DNA from: Clostridium sulfidigenes
GTDB taxonomy: Bacteria > Bacillota > Clostridia > Clostridiales > Clostridiaceae
Direction of reading: 5' to 3'
DNA length: 64,000 nucleotides
Assembly (NCBI RefSeq): GCF_000732635.1
Contig: NZ_JPMD01000023.1
Span: forward strand, 1-64,000
In this document: positions 56,139 through 64,000 of the stretch, in pieces
Numbering within the stretch: position 1 is the stretch's first letter
How the letters are laid out: every line of letters begins with the position of its first letter
Position numbers and translations under genes: made by a program
The notes under the pieces: generated by a model
Database searches by the model: none
What the model was told of the DNA's origin: nothing
What the model saw: the letters and a program-made list of their open reading frames with translations, nothing else

Positions 56139-59100
56139 ATGTTCTTAAAATCTATCGAAATAAGAGGATTCAAATCCTTTGCAGATAAGACAGAGCTTAC
56201 ATTTAAAAAGGGTGTAACTGTAGTTGTAGGTCCCAATGGAAGTGGAAAAAGTAATATCTCAGATGCTGTAAGGTGGGTGCTGGGTGAACAAAGTATTAGG
56301 AATCTTAGAGGAGATAAAATGGAAGATGTAATCTTTGCAGGTACTCAATATAGAAAACCTGTAGGGCTTGCTCAAGTTTCTCTTACTTTAGATAATAGTG
56401 ATTCCGACTTAGATATAGCCTATTCTCAGGTAACCGTTGCAAGAAGATTATATAGATCAGGTGAAAGTGAGTATTTAATAAATAATACTGTGTGTAGATT
56501 AAAGGATGTACAAGCCTTATTTATGGATACAGGTATAGGTAAGGAAGGATATTCCTTAATAGGACAAGGTAAAATTGATGCAATTTTAAGTGCTAAGTCA
56601 GAGGATAGAAGAAAGTTATTAGAAGAGGCTGCAGGTATAGTAAAATATAAAACAAGAAAAGAAGAGGCTGAAAGGAAACTAGATAACACGGAGCAAAATC
56701 TTATTAGAATAAATGATATTATTTCTACCTATGAAGAAAGGCTTCCATCCTTAGAAGAAGATTGTGAAAAAGCCAAAATATTTTTAGAAGCTTCTGAAGA
56801 GATAAAAGTAAAGGAAGTTAATATAATCATAGATTTTTTGGAAAAAACTAAAATTAACATAGATAGATACAACAACACAATAAATGCTGTAACTACAGAT
56901 ATAGAAACCTTAAAGAAAGAAAAATATGAATTAAAACTAGCTTATGAAAATAATAATGAAGAGCTAGAAGCTTTAAATAATATTTTAGAAGAAAAGAAAA
57001 AGATTTATTATGAAAGTCAAAATAAACATCAAGGAGTAATTGGAGAAGTTAAACTCTTTGAAGAAAAAATATTACATTTAGAAGACAGTATAAATAGATT
57101 AAACAGTGAAATACTGCAAAAAAATCAATATCTTGAAGAGGCGTATTTGAAAATAGAAAATCAAAGAAAAAGTATTGCTGCCTTAAAAGAAGAAGAATTA
57201 GACATAAATAATAAAATAGAAAAAAAACAATTAGAATTAACAAATGTATTAAATAGTGTAACTAGTGATAATAATAGATTGAAGGAATTAGAAGAGATAA
57301 AATTTAAGTATTATAATAATATTAATTCTAAAACTAGCGAAATAGATATTTTAAAAAATAATATCGAAATTAGTAGTGGAAATGTAGAAAACTTAATATT
57401 AGATGTTCAAACTTTTAAAAATTCTATATTAATAAATAACAAGACCAAGAATCATTTAATAGAAGAAGAGAATAAGGCTAGTATTAATATTGAGAAATAT
57501 GAAGAGGAAGTTAAGGAAAATAGAAAAAAACTATCTAAGTGTAAGCATGACTTAGAGATCTTAGAGAAAAAATTAAAAGAAATATTGAGAGAGCAAGGAA
57601 ATAAAGAAGCTAGACTAAATGCTTTAGTAACTTTAGAGAATTCCTATGAAGGATACAATAGATCTGTAAAACTTTTAATGCAACACATAGAGAATAGTAA
57701 AGAGTATAAAGCAAATGAGGATTGCTATGTACTCGGAGATATAATAAAGGTTCCAGAGCGGTTTGAAAGAGCAATAGAGATTGCTATGGGAGCTAGCATA
57801 TCTAATATTGTCACCAAGGATGAACACATAGCAAAAAATCTTATTAATTACTTGAAAAGTAGTAAAATAGGAAGAGCAACCTTTATGCCTATAAATATAG
57901 TAAAGGGTAAGAACCTAGTGGTAGATAAAACTGTAAGGGATACTAAGGGATATATAGGCATAGCTAGTGAACTTATAGAATTTGAAGATAAATTTAAGGG
58001 TGTAATCGATCAGGTTTTAGGCAAAACTCTTGTATGTGATACTATGGATAATGGACTACATATATCTAAAGTTTGTGGCTATAAATATAGAATTGTTACC
58101 TTAGATGGAGAAGTCTTTAATCCAGGGGGATCACTAACGGGAGGAAGTTATTCTAAAAATGCTAACGTAATTGGTAGAAAGAGAGAAATTGAAAAATTAA
58201 CTGAGGAAGTAGAAGAAAGTCACGGAGTAGTTGCTCTTAAAAATGAAGAAATAACATCAGTTAATGTTAAGATTAAAGAACTAGATGATAGAGGTCTTAA
58301 CTTAAGAGATGAAATACATTACGAGAGTATTAATATAACAAAGATTAAGGGTGAAATATCCAGGGTTACAGAAGAGGAACTAAGAAACAAAAGAGAACTT
58401 CAAAAAGCTAGCGAAAATCTGGGTAAGGAAGAGGAGAAAATTAAAGCCTTAAAAGCTAAATTAACTTTTTCACAGCAGGAATTAACTGAGCTTAAAGATA
58501 AAGTAATTGAATTAGAAGGTCAATATGATGAGCATAACAATAAAACTAAAGGCAAAAATTTATATATAGATGCCATTAAAGATGAATTAACCTCTATAAA
58601 AATAAATAAAGCAAAGCTTTTAGAAGTTATAAGTAATAATATTCAAGAATTAGATAGGATGACCCAGGCAGTAGATATTGAGAAAAGGCTAATTGAAAGC
58701 AATTTGAAAAATATAGAAACATCCACTTTAGCTAAGGAAGAATATAGAATAAACATATCTAAAAGTACTGAAAATACTAAGGAAATTATTAAGTTACTTA
58801 AGGAGTTAGAGCAGTTTTTTGAAGAAACCCAAGTAGAAAAGTTAAAGATAAAAGATAAAATTCCAGTTATAACTTCAAAAATTGAAGATATTGATTTACA
58901 ATTAGATAAACTAGAAAAAGAAATTCATAAAAATCAGATTTCTTTGGCTAAAATTGAATCAGAAGAAGAAGTTCTATTGAAGAAGCTTAATGAAGAGTAT
59001 AATCTTACCTTTGCAGAAGGATTAAGTTTTAAACTAGAGGGTTATGATATAGCTATATTAAAGAATGAAGTTGCAGAATTGAAAAAGAGAATAACTGCTC

Positions 59101-59696
59101 TTGGAGTAGTTAACCTAGGAGCCATAGAAGAATTTAAAGAAGTAAATGAAAAGTATACTTTTATGAGCACACAGAGGGAAGATTTAGTTAAGTCTAAGGA
59201 AGAAATAATTGAATTCATAGGCGAGATAACTGAAAAGATGAGAGATGTGTTTATGGAGAATTTTAAGCAGCTCAGGATTTACTTCAATGAGACTTTTAAG
59301 GAGTTATTTAAGGGTGGAAGTGCTGATTTAAGTCTTCAAGGTGATGATGAGCTAACTTGTAAGATTGAAATAGATGTAGAGCCACCAGGAAAAAAACTTC
59401 AAAATATAAATCTACTTTCAGGAGGAGAGAAGGTTTTATCAGCCATTGCACTACTATTTGCAATACTAAAGATGAAGCCAACTCCATTCTGTATACTAGA
59501 TGAGATTGAGGCAGCGTTAGATGATGCTAATGTACTTAGATATGGAGAATTTTTAAAAAAATTCTCTGAGAACATACAATTCATAGTAATAACTCACAGA
59601 AAAGGAACCATGGAAACCAGTGATATGATTTATGGAGTTACTATGGAAGAAAAGGGTGTATCTAAGGTAGTATCCATGGAATTTAATAAGAAATAA
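56139..59696 (+). CDS. smc: Chromosome segregation ATPase SMC
   Basis: Condensin ATPase that compacts and separates chromosomes. It has 1185 residues. Walker A GPNGSGKSNI is near residue 32; two long coiled-coil arms flank the hinge (about 510-660, with VLGDIIKV, FNPGGSLTGG). The head closes with signature LLSGGEKVLSAIALLFAI and Walker B PFCILDEIEAALDDANV. ATG 56139 begins MFLKSIEIRGFKSFADKTEL. Order smc-ftsY-ylxM-ffh matches Bacillus. Confidence 0.98.
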   Translation: MFLKSIEIRGFKSFADKTELTFKKGVTVVVGPNGSGKSNISDAVRWVLGEQSIRNLRGDKMEDVIFAGTQYRKPVGLAQVSLTLDNSDSDLDIAYSQVTVARRLYRSGESEYLINNTVCRLKDVQALFMDTGIGKEGYSLIGQGKIDAILSAKSEDRRKLLEEAAGIVKYKTRKEEAERKLDNTEQNLIRINDIISTYEERLPSLEEDCEKAKIFLEASEEIKVKEVNIIIDFLEKTKINIDRYNNTINAVTTDIETLKKEKYELKLAYENNNEELEALNNILEEKKKIYYESQNKHQGVIGEVKLFEEKILHLEDSINRLNSEILQKNQYLEEAYLKIENQRKSIAALKEEELDINNKIEKKQLELTNVLNSVTSDNNRLKELEEIKFKYYNNINSKTSEIDILKNNIEISSGNVENLILDVQTFKNSILINNKTKNHLIEEENKASINIEKYEEEVKENRKKLSKCKHDLEILEKKLKEILREQGNKEARLNALVTLENSYEGYNRSVKLLMQHIENSKEYKANEDCYVLGDIIKVPERFERAIEIAMGASISNIVTKDEHIAKNLINYLKSSKIGRATFMPINIVKGKNLVVDKTVRDTKGYIGIASELIEFEDKFKGVIDQVLGKTLVCDTMDNGLHISKVCGYKYRIVTLDGEVFNPGGSLTGGSYSKNANVIGRKREIEKLTEEVEESHGVVALKNEEITSVNVKIKELDDRGLNLRDEIHYESINITKIKGEISRVTEEELRNKRELQKASENLGKEEEKIKALKAKLTFSQQELTELKDKVIELEGQYDEHNNKTKGKNLYIDAIKDELTSIKINKAKLLEVISNNIQELDRMTQAVDIEKRLIESNLKNIETSTLAKEEYRINISKSTENTKEIIKLLKELEQFFEETQVEKLKIKDKIPVITSKIEDIDLQLDKLEKEIHKNQISLAKIESEEEVLLKKLNEEYNLTFAEGLSFKLEGYDIAILKNEVAELKKRITALGVVNLGAIEEFKEVNEKYTFMSTQREDLVKSKEEIIEFIGEITEKMRDVFMENFKQLRIYFNETFKELFKGGSADLSLQGDDELTCKIEIDVEPPGKKLQNINLLSGGEKVLSAIALLFAILKMKPTPFCILDEIEAALDDANVLRYGEFLKKFSENIQFIVITHRKGTMETSDMIYGVTMEEKGVSKVVSMEFNKK

Positions 59697-59707
59697 GGAG
59701 GCTTAAT

Positions 59708-60619
59708 ATGTTTGGAGGATTTTTTGATAAGTTAAAACAGGGGCTTAGCAAAACTAGAAATACTATAAATGATGCAGTGACTCAAGTATTAAAACTTGCA
59801 GTTACAATAGATGATGATTTATATGAAGAACTAGAAGAAGTATTAATAACTAGTGATATAGGGGTAGAAACCTCAGTAGAAATTATTGAAAGGCTTAGGA
59901 AAAAGGTTGTTTCTGAAAGAATCAATGATACTGAAGAGATACTTCCAGCTATGAAATCTATAATTATGGATATGCTAGGAGACTATGAAACCTCAATAAT
60001 ACCTGAATCAACACCAGAAGTAAGATTAGTCATTGGTGTTAATGGAGTAGGAAAAACTACATCCATTGGAAAAATGGCTGCTAGAATAAAAAATAATAAT
60101 TATAAGGTTTTATTAGCAGCAGCAGATACTTTTAGAGCAGCAGCTATAGATCAATTAGAAGTTTGGAGTAATAGAGCTAATGTGGATATGATAAAACATC
60201 AAGAAGGTTCAGATCCAGCAGCTGTTATATACGATGCAGTACAGGCTGCAAAGGCTAGAAAAGTTGATGTGTTAATTTGTGATACTGCAGGTAGACTTCA
60301 TAATAAGAAAAATCTTATGGATGAACTTGGAAAGATTAATAGAGTTATCGATAGAGAGTATGGAGAAGCTAAAAAGGAAACTTTATTAGTTTTAGATGCT
60401 ACTACTGGACAAAATGCAGTTATTCAAGCAAAACAATTTATGGAGGTATGTCCTATAGATGGTATAATTCTAACAAAGCTAGATGGTACAGCTAAGGGTG
60501 GTATAGTTATCTCTATAAAACATACTTTAAATATTCCAGTTAGATATATAGGAGTAGGGGAAGGTATAGATGATCTTCAAGAATTTAATTCTAGAGATTT
60601 TGTAGAAGCTTTATTTTAA
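59708..60619 (+). CDS. ftsY: Signal recognition particle receptor FtsY
   Basis: Membrane receptor GTPase that docks SRP-ribosome complexes. It has 303 residues: amphipathic N-terminus MFGGFFDKLKQGLSKTR, N domain, then G domain with GVNGVGKTTSIGKMA, DTFRAAA, DTAGRLHNKKNLMDEL and TKLDGTAKGG. It lacks the long acidic A domain, typical of Gram-positive FtsY. AAGGAGG precedes the ATG. Confidence 0.97.
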   Translation: MFGGFFDKLKQGLSKTRNTINDAVTQVLKLAVTIDDDLYEELEEVLITSDIGVETSVEIIERLRKKVVSERINDTEEILPAMKSIIMDMLGDYETSIIPESTPEVRLVIGVNGVGKTTSIGKMAARIKNNNYKVLLAAADTFRAAAIDQLEVWSNRANVDMIKHQEGSDPAAVIYDAVQAAKARKVDVLICDTAGRLHNKKNLMDELGKINRVIDREYGEAKKETLLVLDATTGQNAVIQAKQFMEVCPIDGIILTKLDGTAKGGIVISIKHTLNIPVRYIGVGEGIDDLQEFNSRDFVEALF

Positions 60620-60636
60620 CTGTTAAGTAAAAATAC

Positions 60637-60665
60637 TTGACAGCTTAAAATTAATTTGTTAATAT
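60637..60665 (+). promoter_or_regulatory. Sigma-A promoter for ylxM-ffh
   Basis: TTGACA (60637-60642), exact 17-base spacer, TAATAT (60660-60665), just before ylxM. The -35 also lies in the 3' arm of a weak hairpin (60620-60643) behind ftsY. Confidence 0.65.
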
Positions 60666-60689
60666 AAGTTTTGTGAGTTGGGTGATTAT

Positions 60690-61037
60690 ATGGAAAAAAG
60701 AGTTGAAATATCAATTTTACTAGATTTTTATAACTCATTACTTACTGATAAACAAAGAGATATTATGGATTTATATTATAATAATGACTTATCTCTATCA
60801 GAAATAGCAGAAGTTAATAATACTAGTAGGCAAGCAATTCATGACTTAATTAAAAGATGTGGTAATCTTTTAGAAGAGTATGAAAGTAAACTTCACTTAA
60901 TGAAAAAAACCTTAGCTATAGAAAACTCTAAGACTGAAATTATTAACAAATTAGAAGAATTAAAAGGTACTACTTCTGAAGAAAATATAAAAAAAGAAAT
61001 AGACCATATAATTAAAGATATAGAAGAGAATGTATAG
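60690..61037 (+). CDS. ylxM: YlxM family helix-turn-helix protein
   Basis: SRP-associated regulator-like protein of 115 residues from ATG 60690; TTG 60678 is an alternative start. It has a sigma-region-4-like helix-turn-helix ([20 protein letters not shown], then [15 protein letters not shown]) and a helical C-terminus. In streptococci YlxM binds the SRP RNA and tunes Ffh activity. The gene precedes ffh by 11 bases, the conserved arrangement. Confidence 0.93.
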   Translation: MEKRVEISILLDFYNSLLTDKQRDIMDLYYNNDLSLSEIAEVNNTSRQAIHDLIKRCGNLLEEYESKLHLMKKTLAIENSKTEIINKLEELKGTTSEENIKKEIDHIIKDIEENV

Positions 61038-61048
61038 GAGGTTTTCAT

Positions 61049-62410
61049 ATGGCTTTTGAAGGACTATCTTCCAAATTACAAGAGACCATAAAAAAGCTAA
61101 AGGGTAAAGGTAAGCTTTCAGAGAAAGATATTAAAGAGGCTATGAGAGAAGTAAAACTTGCTCTTTTAGAAGCCGATGTAAATTATAAGGTTGTTAAAAA
61201 CTTTGTAAAGTCTGTCAGTGAAAAATGTCTTGGTGATCAAGTTATGGAAAGTTTAACACCAGGTCAGCAAGTAGTTAAAATAGTTAATGAAGAATTAACT
61301 GAATTAATGGGAACCACTGAAAAGAAAATAGAATTTGTCAACAATGGAATAACAATGATAATGTTAGTTGGTCTCCAAGGTGCAGGTAAAACAACCATGG
61401 CAGGAAAGCTGGCTCTAAATCTTAGAAAAAGCAATAAAAAGCCATTACTAGTAGCCTGTGACGTTTATAGACCAGCAGCTATAAAACAACTACAAGTTGT
61501 AGGAAAGTCAATAGATGTACCTGTATTCACCATGGGAGATAAAAATAGCCCAGTAGATATTTCAAAAGCTTCCATTGAACATGCTAAGAGCATTGGAGCT
61601 AATGTAGTTATCGTGGATACAGCAGGAAGACTTCACATAGATGAAGCGCTGATGGGAGAACTTGAAGATATAAAAGCTTCAATAAATCCGTCAGAAATTT
61701 TATTAGTTGTAGATGCTATGACAGGTCAAGATGCAGTAAATGTAGCTGAAACCTTTAATAATACACTAGATATTACAGGAGTTATCGTTACCAAGTTGGA
61801 TGGTGATACCAGAGGTGGTGCTGCACTATCAATTAAGGCAATCACTGAAAAACCTATAAAATATGTAGGTATGGGAGAGAAGATGACAGATTTGGAAATC
61901 TTCCACCCAGAGAGAATGGCATCAAGAATACTTGGTATGGGAGATGTACTTTCTTTAATTGAGAAAGCTCAATCAGCTATCGATGAGAAGAAAGCTACAG
62001 AACTCGGTAACAGAATGATGAATCAAGAATTCAATCTTGAGGACTTTTTAGAGACTATGAATCAAATGAAAAATTTAGGACCTATGGGCAAGTTGGTTGA
62101 AATGATTCCAGGCTTTAATGCAAAGGAATTAAAAGGCGTAGACTTTTCACAAAGTGAAAAGGCCATGGGAAAGATGGAAGCAATAATCCATTCCATGACT
62201 GCCAAGGAAAGAAAAAATCCAAGTATAGTATCTTCTTCACCATCTAGAAAGAAGAGAATAGCCGATGGTTCAGGTTCTAACATTCAAGCAGTGAATAAAC
62301 TTTTAAAAGACTTCGAGATGATGAAAAAAATGATGAAACAGATGAAGGGCATGGGAGGCAAGGCTGGTAAATTTGGTAAAAAAGGCTTGTTTGGAAAATT
62401 ACCTTTCTAA
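61049..62410 (+). CDS. ffh: Signal recognition particle GTPase Ffh (SRP54)
   Basis: Recognises signal sequences on nascent chains and targets them to FtsY. It has 453 residues: N domain (1-85), G domain with GLQGAGKTTMAGKLA near 107, DVYRPAAIKQL, DTAGRLHIDEALMGEL, TKLDGDTRGGAAL, and the methionine-rich M domain ending with MMKKMMKQMKGMGGKAG. ATG follows TAGGAGG. Confidence 0.98.
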   Translation: MAFEGLSSKLQETIKKLKGKGKLSEKDIKEAMREVKLALLEADVNYKVVKNFVKSVSEKCLGDQVMESLTPGQQVVKIVNEELTELMGTTEKKIEFVNNGITMIMLVGLQGAGKTTMAGKLALNLRKSNKKPLLVACDVYRPAAIKQLQVVGKSIDVPVFTMGDKNSPVDISKASIEHAKSIGANVVIVDTAGRLHIDEALMGELEDIKASINPSEILLVVDAMTGQDAVNVAETFNNTLDITGVIVTKLDGDTRGGAALSIKAITEKPIKYVGMGEKMTDLEIFHPERMASRILGMGDVLSLIEKAQSAIDEKKATELGNRMMNQEFNLEDFLETMNQMKNLGPMGKLVEMIPGFNAKELKGVDFSQSEKAMGKMEAIIHSMTAKERKNPSIVSSSPSRKKRIADGSGSNIQAVNKLLKDFEMMKKMMKQMKGMGGKAGKFGKKGLFGKLPF

Positions 62411-62449
62411 GTTCAAATACACATAACCTTTGAAGGAGGTGAAAATATA

Positions 62450-62692
62450 ATGGCAGTAAAAATAAGATTAAGAAGAATGGGTGCTAAAAAAGCTCCTTTC
62501 TACAGAATAGTTGTTGCTGATTCAAGATCTCCAAGAGATGGAAGATTTGTTGAAGAGATTGGATACTACAATCCAACTACAGAGCCAGTAACTGTTAAAA
62601 TCGATGAAGAGAAAGCAGTTAAATGGGTAAAAAATGGAGCTCAACCAACAGACACAGTTAAAAGACTTTTCAACAATGCAGGAATAAAATAG
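62450..62692 (+). CDS. rpsP: 30S ribosomal protein S16
   Basis: Small-subunit protein of 80 residues: [40 protein letters not shown], then [12 protein letters not shown] follows AAGGAGGTG. Followed by khpA in the ffh-rpsP-khpA-rimM-trmD set. Confidence 0.98.
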   Translation: MAVKIRLRRMGAKKAPFYRIVVADSRSPRDGRFVEEIGYYNPTTEPVTVKIDEEKAVKWVKNGAQPTDTVKRLFNNAGIK

Positions 62693-62721
62693 GAAAGTTT
62701 AATTGATTGGAGGCGCAATCC

Positions 62722-62949
62722 ATGAAAGAATTACTTACAATTATTGCAAGGTCATTAGTTGATAACCCTGATTCAGTGCAAGTAAATGAAATTGCTGGAG
62801 AGCATTCTATAATTTTAGAATTAAAGGTTGCTGAAGAAGATATGGGGAAAGTAATTGGAAAACAGGGAAGAATAGCTAAGTCTATTAGAACTGTTGTTAA
62901 AGCAGCAGCGATTAAAGAAAATAAAAGAGTTGTTGTAGAAATAATATAA
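62722..62949 (+). CDS. khpA: KH-domain RNA-binding protein KhpA
   Basis: Small RNA-binding protein of 75 residues, partner of KhpB/Jag in many Firmicutes, linked to cell-size control. The KH core has VAEEDMGKVIGKQGRIAKSI (GxxG loop GKQG). ATG 62722 is right after TTGGAGG; the TTG of that site (62707) is rejected as a start. A terminator overlaps the stop, so the genes downstream need another promoter. Confidence 0.95.
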   Translation: MKELLTIIARSLVDNPDSVQVNEIAGEHSIILELKVAEEDMGKVIGKQGRIAKSIRTVVKAAAIKENKRVVVEII

Positions 62950-62980
62950 GAGTTAGGAATACCTAGCTCTTATTTTTTTT
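62948..62980 (+). terminator. Terminator after khpA
   Basis: AAGAGTTAGG (62948-62957) pairs with CCTAGCTCTT (62962-62971), one G-T pair, 4-base loop, T8 run. Confidence 0.9.
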
Positions 62981-62991
62981 ATATATTGTAG

Positions 62992-63021
62992 TTGACAAGA
63001 ATTACAAAGAATTATTATAAT
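62992..63021 (+). promoter_or_regulatory. Sigma-A promoter of the rimM leader RNA
   Basis: TTGACA (62992-62997), 18-base spacer, TATAAT (63016-63021). It gives a leader of about 175 bases before rimM. Confidence 0.75.
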
Positions 63022-63027
63022 AAACAG

Positions 63028-63170
63028 AGTTCTTAGTATCAGTATTTTCGATACTTAGAAATCGTTATCCAGGGACGTAGTAGCTCTTAACTGCCGACTT
63101 AAGAATAAGGAGGGAGTATTAGAGCTAATAGTCATCGGGTAAACAGAGTTTATGAAAATTTTTTTTTTGT
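63028..63170 (+). ncRNA. Candidate structured leader RNA upstream of rimM-trmD
   Basis: Unrecognised. By hand I see a first hairpin (CTTAGTATC 63032-63040 with GATACTTAG 63050-63058, one mismatch). A closing stem GTTATCC (63064-63070) pairs with GGGTAAAC (63137-63144, one bulge). Inside, AGCTCT (63082-63087) pairs with AGAGCT (63121-63126), and a hairpin TTAA-type lies within. The loop CCGA (63094-63097) can pair with TCGG (63135-63138) as a pseudoknot. The 3' arm GTAAAC can instead pair with GTTTAT (63148-63153), just before T10 (63159-63168). AAGGAGGG at 63107 has no obvious start codon. Could be a riboswitch, protein-binding leader or sRNA. Confidence 0.45.
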
Positions 63171-63205
63171 TAATAATATTAAGTAATTAAATAGTGAGGA
63201 GATAT

Positions 63206-63706
63206 ATGATGAGGGAATTGATGAGCGTTGGGCAGATAACTAAGCCCCATGGAGTAAGAGGAGAAGTTAAGGTGCTTTCTCTAACAGATAGCTTAGAAAG
63301 ATTTAGAGACTTAGATAAGGTATACATAGATGATAAAGAAATAAAAATTACATCTGTTAAGCTTCAAAAGGATAGAGCTATATTAAAAATAGAAGGAATT
63401 GACTCTATTGAAGAAGCTGAAATTTATAGAAATAAATATCTTCAAGTAAAAAGAGAAGATGCTATAAAATTACCAGAGGGTAGCTACTATGTTGCAGATT
63501 TAATGGATTGTTATGTTTATGATACAGATGGAGAAGAATTAGGAAAAGTATATGATGTTATTGCAACGGGAAGTAATGATGTATATTGGGTTAAATCAGA
63601 AGGAAAAGAAGACGTGCTAGTTCCTGCTTTAAAGACAATTGTAGAAGAAGTAGATATAGAAAATAATAAAATTGTAATAAAACCAGTGAAGGTATGGTCT
63701 GAATAA
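63206..63706 (+). CDS. rimM: 16S rRNA processing protein RimM
   Basis: 30S maturation factor that binds S19. ATG 63206 (or 63209) follows GTGAGGAG; the GTG of that site (63194) is not taken as a start. It has 166 residues. The N-terminal barrel has [16 protein letters not shown], and the C-terminal PRC-barrel has [23 protein letters not shown] and [13 protein letters not shown]. Overlaps trmD by one base. Confidence 0.96.
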   Translation: MMRELMSVGQITKPHGVRGEVKVLSLTDSLERFRDLDKVYIDDKEIKITSVKLQKDRAILKIEGIDSIEEAEIYRNKYLQVKREDAIKLPEGSYYVADLMDCYVYDTDGEELGKVYDVIATGSNDVYWVKSEGKEDVLVPALKTIVEEVDIENNKIVIKPVKVWSE

Positions 63707-64000
63707 TGAAGATAGATATATTAACTTTATTTCCAGAGATGTTTCAGGTATTTAATCATAGTATCATAGGAAATGCTATGGAAAAAGGAATATTATCTAT
63801 AAATACTACTAATATAAGAGACTTCTCTACTAATAAACATAAAAAGGTTGATGATTACCCTTATGGAGGTGGAGCAGGCATGGTGATGACCCCAGAACCC
63901 ATTGTGAACTCCATAAAACATCTAAGAGAAAATAATAAAGGAAAAGTTATATTTTTAGGTCCTAGAGGTAAGACTTTAAATCAAGAGTTATGTAAAGAAC
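63706..64000 (+). CDS. trmD: tRNA (guanine-37-N1)-methyltransferase TrmD (5' part)
   Basis: Methylates G37 of tRNAs reading CNN codons and prevents frameshifting. The first 98 residues are present and the gene runs off the window. [13 protein letters not shown] opens the protein; [33 protein letters not shown] and [12 protein letters not shown] are the family landmarks. The frame is open to the window end, with no fault seen. rplS is expected next. Confidence 0.95.
   Translation, partial: MKIDILTLFPEMFQVFNHSIIGNAMEKGILSINTTNIRDFSTNKHKKVDDYPYGGGAGMVMTPEPIVNSIKHLRENNKGKVIFLGPRGKTLNQELCKE

Noticed and set aside
60620..60643. Terminator between ftsY and ylxM
   Set aside because: The stem (CTGTTAAGTA with TACTTGACAG) lacks a T run, and its 3' arm contains the -35 of a better-supported promoter.
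63107..63170. Small ORF after AAGGAGGG in the rimM leader
   Set aside because: There is no ATG, GTG or TTG at proper spacing; only a rare ATT would fit, and the region looks like structured RNA.
1..64000. Mobile elements, defence islands, tRNA or rRNA genes
   Set aside because: No transposase, integrase, restriction, toxin-antitoxin or CRISPR signature, and no cloverleaf or rRNA sequence was found; gene order is core clostridial throughout.

Overview
The window is a gene-dense, AT-rich chromosomal segment from a spore-forming, anaerobic Firmicute, most likely Clostridium sensu stricto. The evidence is the very low GC content, strong AGGAGG-type ribosome sites, and the gene order: ftsA-ftsZ, spoIIGA-sigE-sigG, der-gpsA-spoIVA, yicC-remA-gmk-rpoZ-coaBC-priA-def-fmt-rsmB-rlmN-stp-prkC-rsgA-rpe-thiN-spoVM-rpmB-asp23-fakA-recG, and rpmF-plsX-acpP-rnc-smc-ftsY-ylxM-ffh-rpsP-khpA-rimM-trmD. 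It is almost entirely core genome. I see no phage, insertion sequence, CRISPR array, tRNA or rRNA.

Layout. 0.1-3.8 kb: a PilT-type ATPase, then divergent ftsA and ftsZ (cell division). 4.1-7.1 kb: the sporulation sigma cascade (SpoIIGA protease, pro-sigma-E, sigma-G behind a sigma-F-like promoter) and a YlmC/YmxH protein. 7.1-8.4 kb: nrdR and pgeF. 8.4-15.2 kb: a phosphate regulon (PhoP/PhoR, PstSCAB, PhoU) with possible PhoP repeats before pstS. 15.4-21.9 kb: a DUF512 radical-SAM protein, Der, GpsA, a VanY-like carboxypeptidase and SpoIVA, which uses a TTG start behind a sigma-E-like promoter. 22.1-24.7 kb: asparaginase and a purine permease under a guanine-type riboswitch. 25-44.9 kb: the long housekeeping run from yicC to recG, including the 26-residue SpoVM gene. 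45-51.6 kb: rsmD, coaD, a coiled-coil protein, ylbJ and tmcAL on the minus strand, and pta-ackA (acetate/ATP formation). 51.7-56 kb: DUF177, rpmF, plsX, acpP, rnc and an Elp3/HemN-like radical SAM protein. 56-64 kb: a 35-residue membrane peptide, smc, ftsY, ylxM, ffh, rpsP, khpA, rimM and the start of trmD.

Points needing attention: recG is broken by two opposite single-base frameshifts and plsX by one, all within 10 kb. A candidate structured leader RNA with its own promoter lies between khpA and rimM. The DUF177-rpmF operon has an unusual leader (a strong ribosome site on a 14-codon ORF whose stop lies in a hairpin). Two tiny membrane ORFs lie beside spoVM and smc. I did not find a wholly new multi-gene system; the best candidates for novelty are the rimM leader RNA and the DUF177 leader.

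All assignments come from reading the sequence and from recalled family knowledge. No database search or folding program was run.
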